Below are positions 36,666 to 44,854 of a stretch of 64,000 nt of DNA, piece after piece. The notes under the pieces were generated by a model that ran no database searches, had not been told where the DNA came from, and was given only the letters and a program-made list of their open reading frames with translations. The stretch is from Chloroflexota bacterium (lineage in GTDB: Bacteria > Chloroflexota > Anaerolineae > Aggregatilineales > Phototrophicaceae), in NCBI GenBank assembly GCA_013388745.1, contig JACAER010000010.1, positions 1-64,000 of the forward strand. Reading direction: 5' to 3'. Every line of letters begins with the position of its first letter. The stretch's first letter is position 1. Made by a program: the position numbers and the translations under genes.

Positions 36666-37925
36666 ATGCACCAAAAACGAGTGGTAGTCACGGGCAGAGG
36701 CGCGATCTGTCCTGTCGGGAACAATGTCAAAGAAGCGTGGGAAAACGCCGCCGCTGGCCGCAGCGGTATCGACTATATCAAGGGCTTCGACAGCTACAGC
36801 AACGGCCTGGAAACACACATCGCCGGCGAAATCAAAAACTTCGACCCCGATGCCGTCCTGGGCCGCCGTGAGGCACGCCGCGCTGACCGTGTGACGCAAT
36901 TGACACTGGTTGCTGCGATGGAAGCGATGGCCGACAGCGGCCTGCACATCACCGACGAAAACCGCTACGATGTGGGCTGCCTGATCGGCACGGGCATCGG
37001 CGGCATCAGCACGCTGGTGGAACAAACGCTGGCCTTCACCAACAAAGGCGCGCGCGCCGTCAGCCCCGTCATGACACCGCTGATTCTGCCAGACAACGCT
37101 TCCGGCAAAGTCTCGATGCACTTCGGGCTGCGCGGCCCCAACTTCTGCATCATCACGGCCTGTGCCACCGGCAACAACTGCATCGGCGAAGCGGCAGAAA
37201 TTATCCGGCGCGGCCAGGCCAAAGCGATGCTGGCGGGCGGGAGCGAAGCCGCTGTTGTCGGCGTTGTTGTCGCCGGCTTCACCAACATGACCGCCCTGAG
37301 CAGTCGCAACAGCGACCCGCAAAAAGCCTCGCGCCCCTTCGACAAAGACCGCGACGGCTTCATCGTCGCCGAAGCCTCCGGGATGTTGATGCTCGAAGAC
37401 CTCGACCATGCCCTGGAGCGCGGCGCGACCATCTATGGCGAAATTATCGGCTACGGCCACACCTCCGACGCTTATCACGTCACCGCGCCGATGGAAACGG
37501 GCGAGGGCGCCGCCAAAGCCATCGAACGCGCGCTGCAAGACGCCGGCATCACGCCGCAGGATATCAACTACATCAACGCCCACGGCACCAGCACGCCGCT
37601 GAACGACAAATCGGAAACGACGGCCATCAAGCGTGCGCTCGGCGAACACGCCTACGAAATTCCCATCAGCTCGACCAAAAGCGTCACCGGGCACATGCTG
37701 GGCGCGGGCGGCGCGGTCGAGGCCATTTTCTGTCTGGAAGCCATGCGCCACAGCTTTGTCCCACCCACCGTCAATCTCGACAATCCCGACCCGGACTGCG
37801 ACCTGAACTACACGCCGAACGTTGGCATTCAGCACGAGATCAACATCGCCATGAACAATTCGTTCGGCTTCGGCGGGCACAACGCAGTAATCTTAATCGG
37901 CAAATATCATGCCAACGGCAGGTAA
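36666..37925 (+). CDS. fabF: 3-oxoacyl-[acyl-carrier-protein] synthase II
   Basis: Elongating condensing enzyme of fatty acid synthesis. The catalytic Cys is in ITACATGNN (about residue 163), the His residues are in INAHGTSTPLND and STKSVTGHMLGAGG, and the glycine-rich end is NNSFGFGGHNA. At 419 residues it is normal. The ATG at 36666 is preferred to that at 36660 because GAGGGA lies 5 bases before it. Its end overlaps the fabH start by 17 bases, so the two are translated together. fabD, acpP and fabG are not nearby. Confidence 0.95.
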   Translation: MHQKRVVVTGRGAICPVGNNVKEAWENAAAGRSGIDYIKGFDSYSNGLETHIAGEIKNFDPDAVLGRREARRADRVTQLTLVAAMEAMADSGLHITDENRYDVGCLIGTGIGGISTLVEQTLAFTNKGARAVSPVMTPLILPDNASGKVSMHFGLRGPNFCIITACATGNNCIGEAAEIIRRGQAKAMLAGGSEAAVVGVVVAGFTNMTALSSRNSDPQKASRPFDKDRDGFIVAEASGMLMLEDLDHALERGATIYGEIIGYGHTSDAYHVTAPMETGEGAAKAIERALQDAGITPQDINYINAHGTSTPLNDKSETTAIKRALGEHAYEIPISSTKSVTGHMLGAGGAVEAIFCLEAMRHSFVPPTVNLDNPDPDCDLNYTPNVGIQHEINIAMNNSFGFGGHNAVILIGKYHANGR

Positions 37926-39114
37926 TCGCAAGGCAGGCGCGACGCCTTTTTACGCGCATATCGTCGGTTGGGGCATGGCCGTCCCAGAGACGGTCATGAC
38001 GAACGACGATCTGGCGACCTTCGTCGATACCAACGACGACTGGATTCGCTCGCGCACCGGCATTCGCGAACGCCACATCGCCAGCGAGCGCGAATCCACC
38101 GCCACGCTCGGCTTGAAAGCCGCGCAGGCCGCGCTGGAATGCGCCGACATCCTGCCGATCGAACTCGATCTGGTGATTGTCGCCACCTCGACGCCGGAAA
38201 ATATCTTCCCCAGCACCGCCAGCCTGATTCAAGACCGGCTGGGGGCGACGCGCGCCGGCGCCTTTGACCTGAGCGCGGCCTGCTCTGGCTTCGTTTACGG
38301 CGTCAATATGGCTTCGCAGGCCATCCGCACAGGCAGCATTCAGACCGCGCTGGTGATCGGCGCAGAAACCATGAGCCGCGTCATGAACTGGCAGGATCGC
38401 AACACCTGCGTGCTGTTTGGCGATGGCGCGGGCGCGGTGGTACTGCGCGCGGGAGAAGACGAAGGCGGCGTGCTTTCCGCTGTGCTGCGTTCTGACGGCG
38501 GCGGCGCGGACTTGCTCGGCATCCCCACCATCGGCAGCGTCGATACGCTGGGGATGCTCGATAACGGCCACACCATGCACAAGATGCACATGAACGGCAG
38601 CGAAGTCTTCAAATTCGCCACGCGCGTTATCGGCGAAAGCATTTTGCAGGCGGTGGATTTGGCCGGCATCACCATGAACGAACTGCGTCTGATAGTCCCG
38701 CATCAGGCCAACGAACGCATCATCCAGGCCGCCGCGCGCCACCTGAAAATCGACCCCACGCTGTTTGTCACCAATCTTGACCGTTACGGCAACACCTCCG
38801 CCGCCTCGATTCCTATCGCGCTGTGCGAGGCCGTACAAACTGGCCGCGTCAAAATGGGCGAACATCTGGCGTTTGTCGGCTTTGGCGGCGGTTTAACCTG
38901 GGCCTCGATGATCGTCAAATGGAGCGCGCCGCAAAGCGTCGATCAAACGCTGCTCAAGCGGCAGCGCCGTCAGTTCAGTTATACGCTGGCGCGCTGGCGT
39001 GCCGCGCTGCGCCGTATCAGCCGCCGCATCAACGACTTTTTCGGCGCGCTTAATCCCGCCCGCCGCCGTTTAGCACGCCTGCGCCGCAAAATCGACGCAA
39101 TTGACACGATCTGA
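37909..39114 (+). CDS. fabH: 3-oxoacyl-[acyl-carrier-protein] synthase III with basic C-terminal extension
   Basis: Starts fatty acid synthesis by condensing acyl-CoA with malonyl-ACP. Triad: Cys in DLSAACSGFVYG (about residue 125), His in IVPHQANERI (about 265) and Asn in DRYGNTSAAS (about 295). The usual end of the fold, GFGGGLTWASMIVKW, is reached near residue 341. About 55 further residues follow, very rich in Arg (RRISRRINDF, ARRRLARLRRK), which standard FabH lacks. They could bind acidic partners such as ACP or the membrane. The gene overlaps fabF by 17 bases and no terminator is obvious after it. Confidence 0.92.
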   Translation: MPTAGNRKAGATPFYAHIVGWGMAVPETVMTNDDLATFVDTNDDWIRSRTGIRERHIASERESTATLGLKAAQAALECADILPIELDLVIVATSTPENIFPSTASLIQDRLGATRAGAFDLSAACSGFVYGVNMASQAIRTGSIQTALVIGAETMSRVMNWQDRNTCVLFGDGAGAVVLRAGEDEGGVLSAVLRSDGGGADLLGIPTIGSVDTLGMLDNGHTMHKMHMNGSEVFKFATRVIGESILQAVDLAGITMNELRLIVPHQANERIIQAAARHLKIDPTLFVTNLDRYGNTSAASIPIALCEAVQTGRVKMGEHLAFVGFGGGLTWASMIVKWSAPQSVDQTLLKRQRRQFSYTLARWRAALRRISRRINDFFGALNPARRRLARLRRKIDAIDTI

Positions 39115-39286
39115 GTCCCAATACGCGCCCCCCACTGCTCTCCCTCTCTATGTGGCAAACCACCCAAACATTCAGGTTCTGCACATGGAGAGAGTGCCGG
39201 GGGGCAAAGTTTCCGTGCAGGTTCAACACCACAATCTCTACAGCATCCTAACATCTGCACACTGAGGATATGCCTGCCGCCTTGTG

Positions 39287-39292
39287 TATAAT
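39287..39292 (+). promoter_or_regulatory. Likely -10 element of the sigma factor operon
   Basis: A perfect TATAAT lies 31 bases before the chosen ATG of the sigma factor gene. No clear -35 is seen; an ECF-type promoter could also exist upstream. It lies inside the longer open frame from 39270 and so argues against that start. Confidence 0.35.
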
Positions 39293-39323
39293 TTCAGTTG
39301 AACACAGGACGAAGGCGGGACAC

Positions 39324-39908
39324 ATGGACTCGACCCCTATGCAGACAGGCGTGACCATCGCGCAGGCCATCGCCGGCGATCAAACGGCCTATCAGCAGCT
39401 TTATGAACAGTACGCAGCGGGCTTGTACCGTCTGTGCTACGGCCTGCTGCTCAACCGTCAGGACGCCGAAGATGTCGCGCAGGAAGCCTTTGTCTACGCC
39501 TTCAAAAATTTGCAGCGCTACGACTCCAGCCGCGCCGCCTTCAAGACCTGGCTGTATACTATCGCCGTCTCGCGCTGCCGCAACCTGTACCGCCGCCACC
39601 GCCATCCGCTGCTCGATCTGGCGCAGATTTTTCATCTGGCCGCGCCGTGCGCCGAAACGCCCGAAGCGGCAATGGCGCAGCGCAGCGCCCAGGACGCCGT
39701 GACCCGCGCGCTCGGCACGCTCTCACCGCGTCTGCGCGAAGCGCTCGTGCTGCGTTATGGGCACGGCCTCACGTATCGCGAGATCGCCGACATGATGGGC
39801 TGCCCGCAAAAAACCGCCGAAAGCCGTGTCCGGCTGGCGCACGAACGCCTGCGCGATCTGCTCCAGCCCGCGCTGCTCGAAGAACTTTATAGTGTAGAGT
39901 TCTCATAA
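39324..39908 (+). CDS. ECF-type RNA polymerase sigma factor
   Basis: Alternative sigma factor of 194 residues. Region 2 (about 22-90) has LYEQYAAGLYRLCYGLLLN, the DAEDVAQEAFVYAFKNL core-binding helix and FKTWLYTIAVSRCRNLYRR. Region 4 (about 125-180) has LSPRLREALVLRYGHGLTY followed by the helix-turn-helix REIADMMGCPQKTAESRV. The next gene, 7 bases on, is a zinc-finger membrane anti-sigma factor, so activity is likely controlled from the membrane. The third gene of the transcript encodes a large envelope protein, a likely target. Start at 39324 with GGCGGGA upstream. Confidence 0.92.
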   Translation: MDSTPMQTGVTIAQAIAGDQTAYQQLYEQYAAGLYRLCYGLLLNRQDAEDVAQEAFVYAFKNLQRYDSSRAAFKTWLYTIAVSRCRNLYRRHRHPLLDLAQIFHLAAPCAETPEAAMAQRSAQDAVTRALGTLSPRLREALVLRYGHGLTYREIADMMGCPQKTAESRVRLAHERLRDLLQPALLEELYSVEFS

Positions 39909-39915
39909 AAAGATC

Positions 39916-40449
39916 ATGTTTACCTGCCATGCCGTGCGCGCCCGCCTCACCCCCTATCTGCATGGCACACTGCCGCTCAAAGTCCGGCGGCGTGTTTCCG
40001 CTCATCTTGAGCGCTGTCCACACTGTCATGCCGCCTATGTGCAGCAGCGCCAGCTTATGCACGAATTGCAGCGCCGGCTGCCCCCGCTCGGCCAGCCCAC
40101 ACAGCCCCAGTTAGCGCGTGTCTGGGACGGCGTGCAGGCCGAAGTGCGCGCGTCGCAGGACAAATCGCCTGCTGTTCGTATGCTGCGTTACCGCGCCTCT
40201 TATGGCCTGGCAGCATTGGGGCTGGTTGCGCTGCTGCTGCTGCCCGTCGTCACGCAGCATGACAGCGCGTCGGCCTCAGCGCCCCTGCACACACGCCCTG
40301 CGGCGGTGGCCTTCGCCACTGATTGGCCGCCGCAGCCGCTCACTCTGTATCGCACTGCCGCTTCATTCCGCAGCCGTTATGGCTATAATGGGACAGCGAC
40401 TCCCCAGGCGCAGGCGGCATTGACTCCGGCCCCTGCGCATCGACCTTAA
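39916..40449 (+). CDS. Membrane anti-sigma factor with zinc-finger (ZAS) domain
   Basis: It has 177 residues. The first 45 form a putative zinc-binding anti-sigma domain with Cys4 and the HLERCPHCHAAY motif (His-x3-Cys-x2-Cys). A basic linker, one membrane helix (about 93-112, YGLAALGLVALLLLPVV) and an outer tail of about 65 residues rich in Ala, Pro and Thr follow. It should hold the neighbouring ECF sigma factor inactive until an envelope signal arrives. It starts 7 bases after the sigma gene and ends 12 bases before the Agl23-like gene. Confidence 0.82.
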   Translation: MFTCHAVRARLTPYLHGTLPLKVRRRVSAHLERCPHCHAAYVQQRQLMHELQRRLPPLGQPTQPQLARVWDGVQAEVRASQDKSPAVRMLRYRASYGLAALGLVALLLLPVVTQHDSASASAPLHTRPAAVAFATDWPPQPLTLYRTAASFRSRYGYNGTATPQAQAALTPAPAHRP

Positions 40450-40461
40450 TTTGAGGTGCTA

Positions 40462-43400
40462 ATGGCAACGATCACTGAACCACCGGCTTACTCTGAACCC
40501 GCGAGCAGCCCGCTCAGCCAGCTTTTTTCGCGCTCATTTGTGTTGAATGCAGAGGTCATCGCGTATGTCGTGATCTTCCTGCTGGCGATCTTCACCCGCT
40601 TCTACGCACTGGGTGATCGCGTCATGAGTCACGACGAAAGCCTGCACACCCGTTTCTCGTGGAATCTGTACAACGACAACAACTTTCAACACACGCCCTT
40701 GATGCACGGCCCGATTCTGTTCCATGCCGTCGCCTTTAACTACTTCCTGTTTGGCGACAACGATTTCACCGCCCGTATCTATACCTCTGTGCTTGGCGTG
40801 GGCATGGTCATGTTCCCGCTCTTGTTCCGCCGCTGGTTGGGCAAAAGCGGCGCGATTCTGGCGGCGCTGATGATCCTCATCTCGCCGCTGCTGATGTACT
40901 ACAACCGCTATATCCGCGAAGATACGCCATCGATCTTTTTCACGCTCATCATGGTCTACTGTACGTTCATGTACTTAAGTGGGCCAGAAAGCCAGCGGCG
41001 GCGCGCGCACTGGCTCTATATTTTCGCGGCGGCCATGCTTGGCAGTCTGGGGTCGAAAGAATCGGCCTTCATGTACCTGGCGATCTTTTTCGCCATTATT
41101 TTGGTTTATTGGTGCGTGCGTCTGGCGCAGCAGTATGCGGGCGTGGCGGGCAAAACCTGGTTTTACGTTATCACCGTCGGCATTTTGCTGGCGGGCGTGG
41201 CAGCGCTTGGCATGTATATTGTGCTGGACATCACGCCGCTGGAACAGATCACCGCCGGCACAGCCAGCGCGCTGGCCGTGACCTCATTGGTCACCTGGAT
41301 CGTGGTGATCGTCACGCTGGTACTGTCGGCCACCGTCGCGACACTGATGTGGGCCTTCCGTGACGAAAGCGTGCAGTTCGGCTGGCTCGACGCCAGTTTC
41401 ATCGCTTTTGTCGCCGCGCTGTTCCTGTTAGGCGCGCTCTTTGGTCTGTGGCTGGCGGGCTTCTTTCTGGGGCTGGCCATCAGTCTCGGTTACGCCTTCG
41501 CGCGCCTGCGTCCCGCGCAGGGACCGTGGACGTATGTCGTCATTCTCCTGCTCATCGCCATCGTGACCTGCATCGGCCTGATTGTCATTGAAGAACTTTC
41601 ACACGTCTCAGCCACGCCCAATGTCTCTACCGCCCCGATTCCCGGACAAGGCGAGGACGTGGCCGGCACGGGCCTGCGCCCCTGGCTGCTGTATGTACAG
41701 TGGGCGCTGATGGCCGTCGTGATCGGCGGCGTCATCTGGATGGCGCGCGTCGGCCTCTGGCGCGAACTCAAACGCCTGCCGGAATTCGATCTGCTCATGC
41801 TCATGGGCACGCTGATTCTGCCCTGGTCTACCGCCTTCATTATCAAAGCGATGGGCGCGAATCCTACGATTCTGTCGGACACAGCGCGGGTGGTCGCGGC
41901 GGCTTTTGGCGTCGCCGCCGTCTTTGATTATGGCACACAGGTCTTCCTCGCCTTTTTGACCGTTTTTCCCATGCTGGCGATGATGGTCGCCATCGGTCTG
42001 GGCTGGGATGCACGCCGCTGGTTTATCGCCGCGCTGATTTTCCACGTGCTGTTCGCCTTCTTCTTTACTACTGTCTTCACCAATATCGCCGGACTGGCGA
42101 CAGGCATGGTCGGCAGTCTTGGCTACTGGCTGGAACAGCAGGGCGTGCGGCGCGGCAGCCAGCCGCAGTACTACTATCTGGCGATCATCATGCCCTTTTA
42201 CGAATTCCTGCCCATCGTCGGCAGCCTCGCCGCTATGTTCTCTGGGCTGGTGTTCTTCTGGCGCCATCTGCGCCGCCGCCTGGAACGCGAACAACTCATC
42301 ACTGAAGCAGCCACAGATGCCGGATGGGACGCCGCCGCGGCAGATAACACGGCGGAATACGACCCGCTGAGCGGTAAACGGAAACACGCTCCAGAAGAGG
42401 AAGTCCCCTCTATAGGCGAAGTGCTCGGCGAGATTCCGCCATCCTCAGACAGCGATTTGCCGCCTGCCGCAACACGCGGGACGGCGCGCCGTCCCGTCCC
42501 TGCCGCCGAATACCTCGACTATCTGCCGTTCCTGCTGTTTGTCTCCTGGTGGGCCATCTTCAACGCCATCGCCTACACGCTGGCCGGCGAAAAAATGCCC
42601 TGGCTGGGCACGCACCTGACCACGCCGCTCATCCTGCTCAGCGGGTGGTTCTTCGGCATGGTCTTCGAAAAAGTTGACCTGGGCAAATTCCTGCACCAGG
42701 GCTGGATGTATCTGCTGGCCTTCCCGCTGCTGTTTGTAGTCGTCTTCAATCTCATCACGCCCTTCTTCAGCAGCGCGCGCCCCTTCATGGGGCTGTCGCA
42801 GCTCGATTTGCAGCAGACGTTTAGCTGGTTAGCCGGGCTGCTGCTGCTCGGCCTAACGTTGGGCTTTGTCTGGTGGCTGGCCATGCGCACCGGCTGGGCG
42901 CATCTGCGCGCGCTGTTCGGCGTCGCCGTCTTTGGCGTGCTGGCGTTGATCACTTTCCGCTCGGCGTGGATTTCGTCGTTCATCAACTACGACTACGCGC
43001 TGGAGCCGCTGGTCTACGCGCACAGCGCCCCCGCCGTCAAAACCGTGCTCGACCAGATCGAAGAACTCAGCTTCCGCACGACAGACGGTATGGGCATGTT
43101 GTTCGCCTACGATGATCTCGTCTCCTGGCCCTATAGCTGGTACTTCCGCGATTTCACGGCTGCGCGTTTTATGCCCAGCGGCCAGATTAACGTACAATCG
43201 TTAAACGGCGCCGTCGTCGTGGTCGTGGGCGAAGAAAACCGCGCGGTGGTCGAACCGCTGCTCGGAGACAGTTACTATCGCTTCGAGTACATACGCATGT
43301 GGTGGCCGCTCCAGGACTATTTTGGCCTGACCGCCGAACGTGTGGTGAACACCTTTGATATGCGGGCAGAAAATCAGCAGGCGGCGCTTATCCGTCAGGG

Positions 43401-44667
43401 CATTTTCGAAATCTGGTGGAATCGCGATTACAGCCTGTACGCCTCAGCGGTGGGCAGCGATCTGGCGACCTCGCGCTGGCCTGTCCGCCACCGCATGTAC
43501 GTTTATGTGCGCCGCGACGTGGCCGCGCAGGTGTGGCAGCTCGGCACCGGCGAACTGGTCAGCACAGGGGACACCAGCGGCCAACAGCAGACAAATCTGT
43601 GCATCAGCAATTGGCAGGAACGCAGCGCCGATCTGGTCTTTGGCACATTAGGCGACGCCGCCGGGCAGCTTGGCCGCCCGCTGGGGGTCGCCATTGCTCC
43701 CGACGGCAATATCTACGTCGCCGAAGAGAACAACAACCGCATCTCGGTGTTCGACCCCGATGGCAGTTTTGTGCGCACGCTCGGCCAGTTTGGCGGGCGC
43801 GATCTGCCGGGGTTGTTCTTCACACGACCCAACGCCGTCGCCTTCGGGCCGGATGGCACCTTGTACGTCGCCGATACCTGGAACTATCGTATCCAGCGTT
43901 TCGACGCCAACGGCAACCTGCTCTCGCTGTGGGGGCAGCCGCTCGAAAGCGGCATCGATGCGCCGCTGGCGCCCAGCGATGGCTTCTGGGCGCCGCGCGC
44001 CGTTGCCGTAGACGCCGACGGGCTGGTGTATGTCGCCGATACAGGCAACAAGCGTGTCCGCGTCTATGGCCCCGATGGCGATTATGTGCGTGACATCGGC
44101 ACCGGTGGCAGCGCATTGGGACAACTGGAAGAACCGGTAGGGCTGGCGATCGACAATTTGCGCCGTGAAATTTATGTCGCCGAATGGTGGAATCGCCGCG
44201 TGTCGGTGTTCACGCTCGACGGCCTTTTTGTGCGCGCCATCAATGTCAGCGCCTGGTACGAGGAACTCGGCAATCGCTCCTATCTGGCGCTCGATAGCAC
44301 GCGCGGCCTGCTGTATATTACCGACCCGGACGCCGCGCGCATTCTGGTCTACGACACACAGGGCGACTGTGTCGGCGCATTCGGTCAATCCACGCGCGAC
44401 ATCCCCTCGGCCTCCAACTTCTACTCGATCGGCGGGCTGGTGGTAGACGCGGCGGGCAACCTGTACGTGGCGGATTCCGGCGCCGGGCGGATTCTGCGCT
44501 TCGCCCCTTTCATCAACGCGCCCAGCGCCCAGGAAGCGACAGCAGAAGTCAGCGCCGAAACGACTGGCGAAAGCCCTGCTGAAGTCACAGCGGAGACAAC
44601 AGCCGAAACCACACCCGAAAGTACGGCCGAAGCGACGCCCGAAGCCACTCAGACTCCCAGCGGATAG
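40462..44667 (+). CDS. Agl23-like (TIGR03663) GT-C membrane protein fused to an NHL beta-propeller
   Basis: Very large envelope protein, 1401 residues. The N-terminal part (about 30-850) is a multi-spanning GT-C fold with an acidic loop motif VMSHDESLHTRFSW, the HTPLMHGPILFH stretch and about 14-16 membrane segments. It matches the family described as flippase-associated Agl23, linked to lipid-linked sugar transfer. A soluble section follows, then from about residue 1050 to 1345 an NHL-type propeller of about six blades (GVAIAPDGNIYVAEENNNRI, AVDADGLVYVADTGNKRVRV). The last 50 residues are a Thr/Glu/Ala-rich tail. It is third in the sigma/anti-sigma operon, with GAGG before the ATG. Confidence 0.85.
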   Translation: MATITEPPAYSEPASSPLSQLFSRSFVLNAEVIAYVVIFLLAIFTRFYALGDRVMSHDESLHTRFSWNLYNDNNFQHTPLMHGPILFHAVAFNYFLFGDNDFTARIYTSVLGVGMVMFPLLFRRWLGKSGAILAALMILISPLLMYYNRYIREDTPSIFFTLIMVYCTFMYLSGPESQRRRAHWLYIFAAAMLGSLGSKESAFMYLAIFFAIILVYWCVRLAQQYAGVAGKTWFYVITVGILLAGVAALGMYIVLDITPLEQITAGTASALAVTSLVTWIVVIVTLVLSATVATLMWAFRDESVQFGWLDASFIAFVAALFLLGALFGLWLAGFFLGLAISLGYAFARLRPAQGPWTYVVILLLIAIVTCIGLIVIEELSHVSATPNVSTAPIPGQGEDVAGTGLRPWLLYVQWALMAVVIGGVIWMARVGLWRELKRLPEFDLLMLMGTLILPWSTAFIIKAMGANPTILSDTARVVAAAFGVAAVFDYGTQVFLAFLTVFPMLAMMVAIGLGWDARRWFIAALIFHVLFAFFFTTVFTNIAGLATGMVGSLGYWLEQQGVRRGSQPQYYYLAIIMPFYEFLPIVGSLAAMFSGLVFFWRHLRRRLEREQLITEAATDAGWDAAAADNTAEYDPLSGKRKHAPEEEVPSIGEVLGEIPPSSDSDLPPAATRGTARRPVPAAEYLDYLPFLLFVSWWAIFNAIAYTLAGEKMPWLGTHLTTPLILLSGWFFGMVFEKVDLGKFLHQGWMYLLAFPLLFVVVFNLITPFFSSARPFMGLSQLDLQQTFSWLAGLLLLGLTLGFVWWLAMRTGWAHLRALFGVAVFGVLALITFRSAWISSFINYDYALEPLVYAHSAPAVKTVLDQIEELSFRTTDGMGMLFAYDDLVSWPYSWYFRDFTAARFMPSGQINVQSLNGAVVVVVGEENRAVVEPLLGDSYYRFEYIRMWWPLQDYFGLTAERVVNTFDMRAENQQAALIRQGIFEIWWNRDYSLYASAVGSDLATSRWPVRHRMYVYVRRDVAAQVWQLGTGELVSTGDTSGQQQTNLCISNWQERSADLVFGTLGDAAGQLGRPLGVAIAPDGNIYVAEENNNRISVFDPDGSFVRTLGQFGGRDLPGLFFTRPNAVAFGPDGTLYVADTWNYRIQRFDANGNLLSLWGQPLESGIDAPLAPSDGFWAPRAVAVDADGLVYVADTGNKRVRVYGPDGDYVRDIGTGGSALGQLEEPVGLAIDNLRREIYVAEWWNRRVSVFTLDGLFVRAINVSAWYEELGNRSYLALDSTRGLLYITDPDAARILVYDTQGDCVGAFGQSTRDIPSASNFYSIGGLVVDAAGNLYVADSGAGRILRFAPFINAPSAQEATAEVSAETTGESPAEVTAETTAETTPESTAEATPEATQTPSG

Positions 44668-44699
44668 GCTGCCTGCCGCTGGCCTTAGCTTTCGCTGTG

Positions 44700-44737
44700 C
44701 ACAAGGGCGAGTCGCTGGTTCGCCCTTGTGTTTTTCT
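44700..44737 (+). terminator. Intrinsic terminator after the sigma-anti-sigma-Agl23 operon
   Basis: CACAAGGGCGA (44700-44710) pairs perfectly with TCGCCCTTGTG (44720-44730) and is followed by TTTTT. It lies 32 bases past the stop. Confidence 0.9.
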
Positions 44738-44806
44738 CATTTCATAACCCATTAGCAATCAATTGTGAAAATATATGAATTTCCGCAGCGTGAAATCCCT
44801 ATTGTG

Positions 44807-44835
44807 TTTCGCGTAATTTCCGAAGACGCTATAAT
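44807..44835 (+). promoter_or_regulatory. Predicted promoter of the histidine kinase gene
   Basis: TTTCGC (44807-44812), 17 bp, perfect TATAAT (44830-44835). The predicted start is near 44842, about 13 bases before the GTG start. Confidence 0.45.
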
Positions 44836-44854
44836 CAACATTTAAGAGCAAACA

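Noticed and set aside
39135..39215. Imperfect inverted repeat after fabH as a terminator
   Set aside because: CTCTCT-ATGTG and CACATGGAGAG arms are far apart, have mismatches and no T-run follows.
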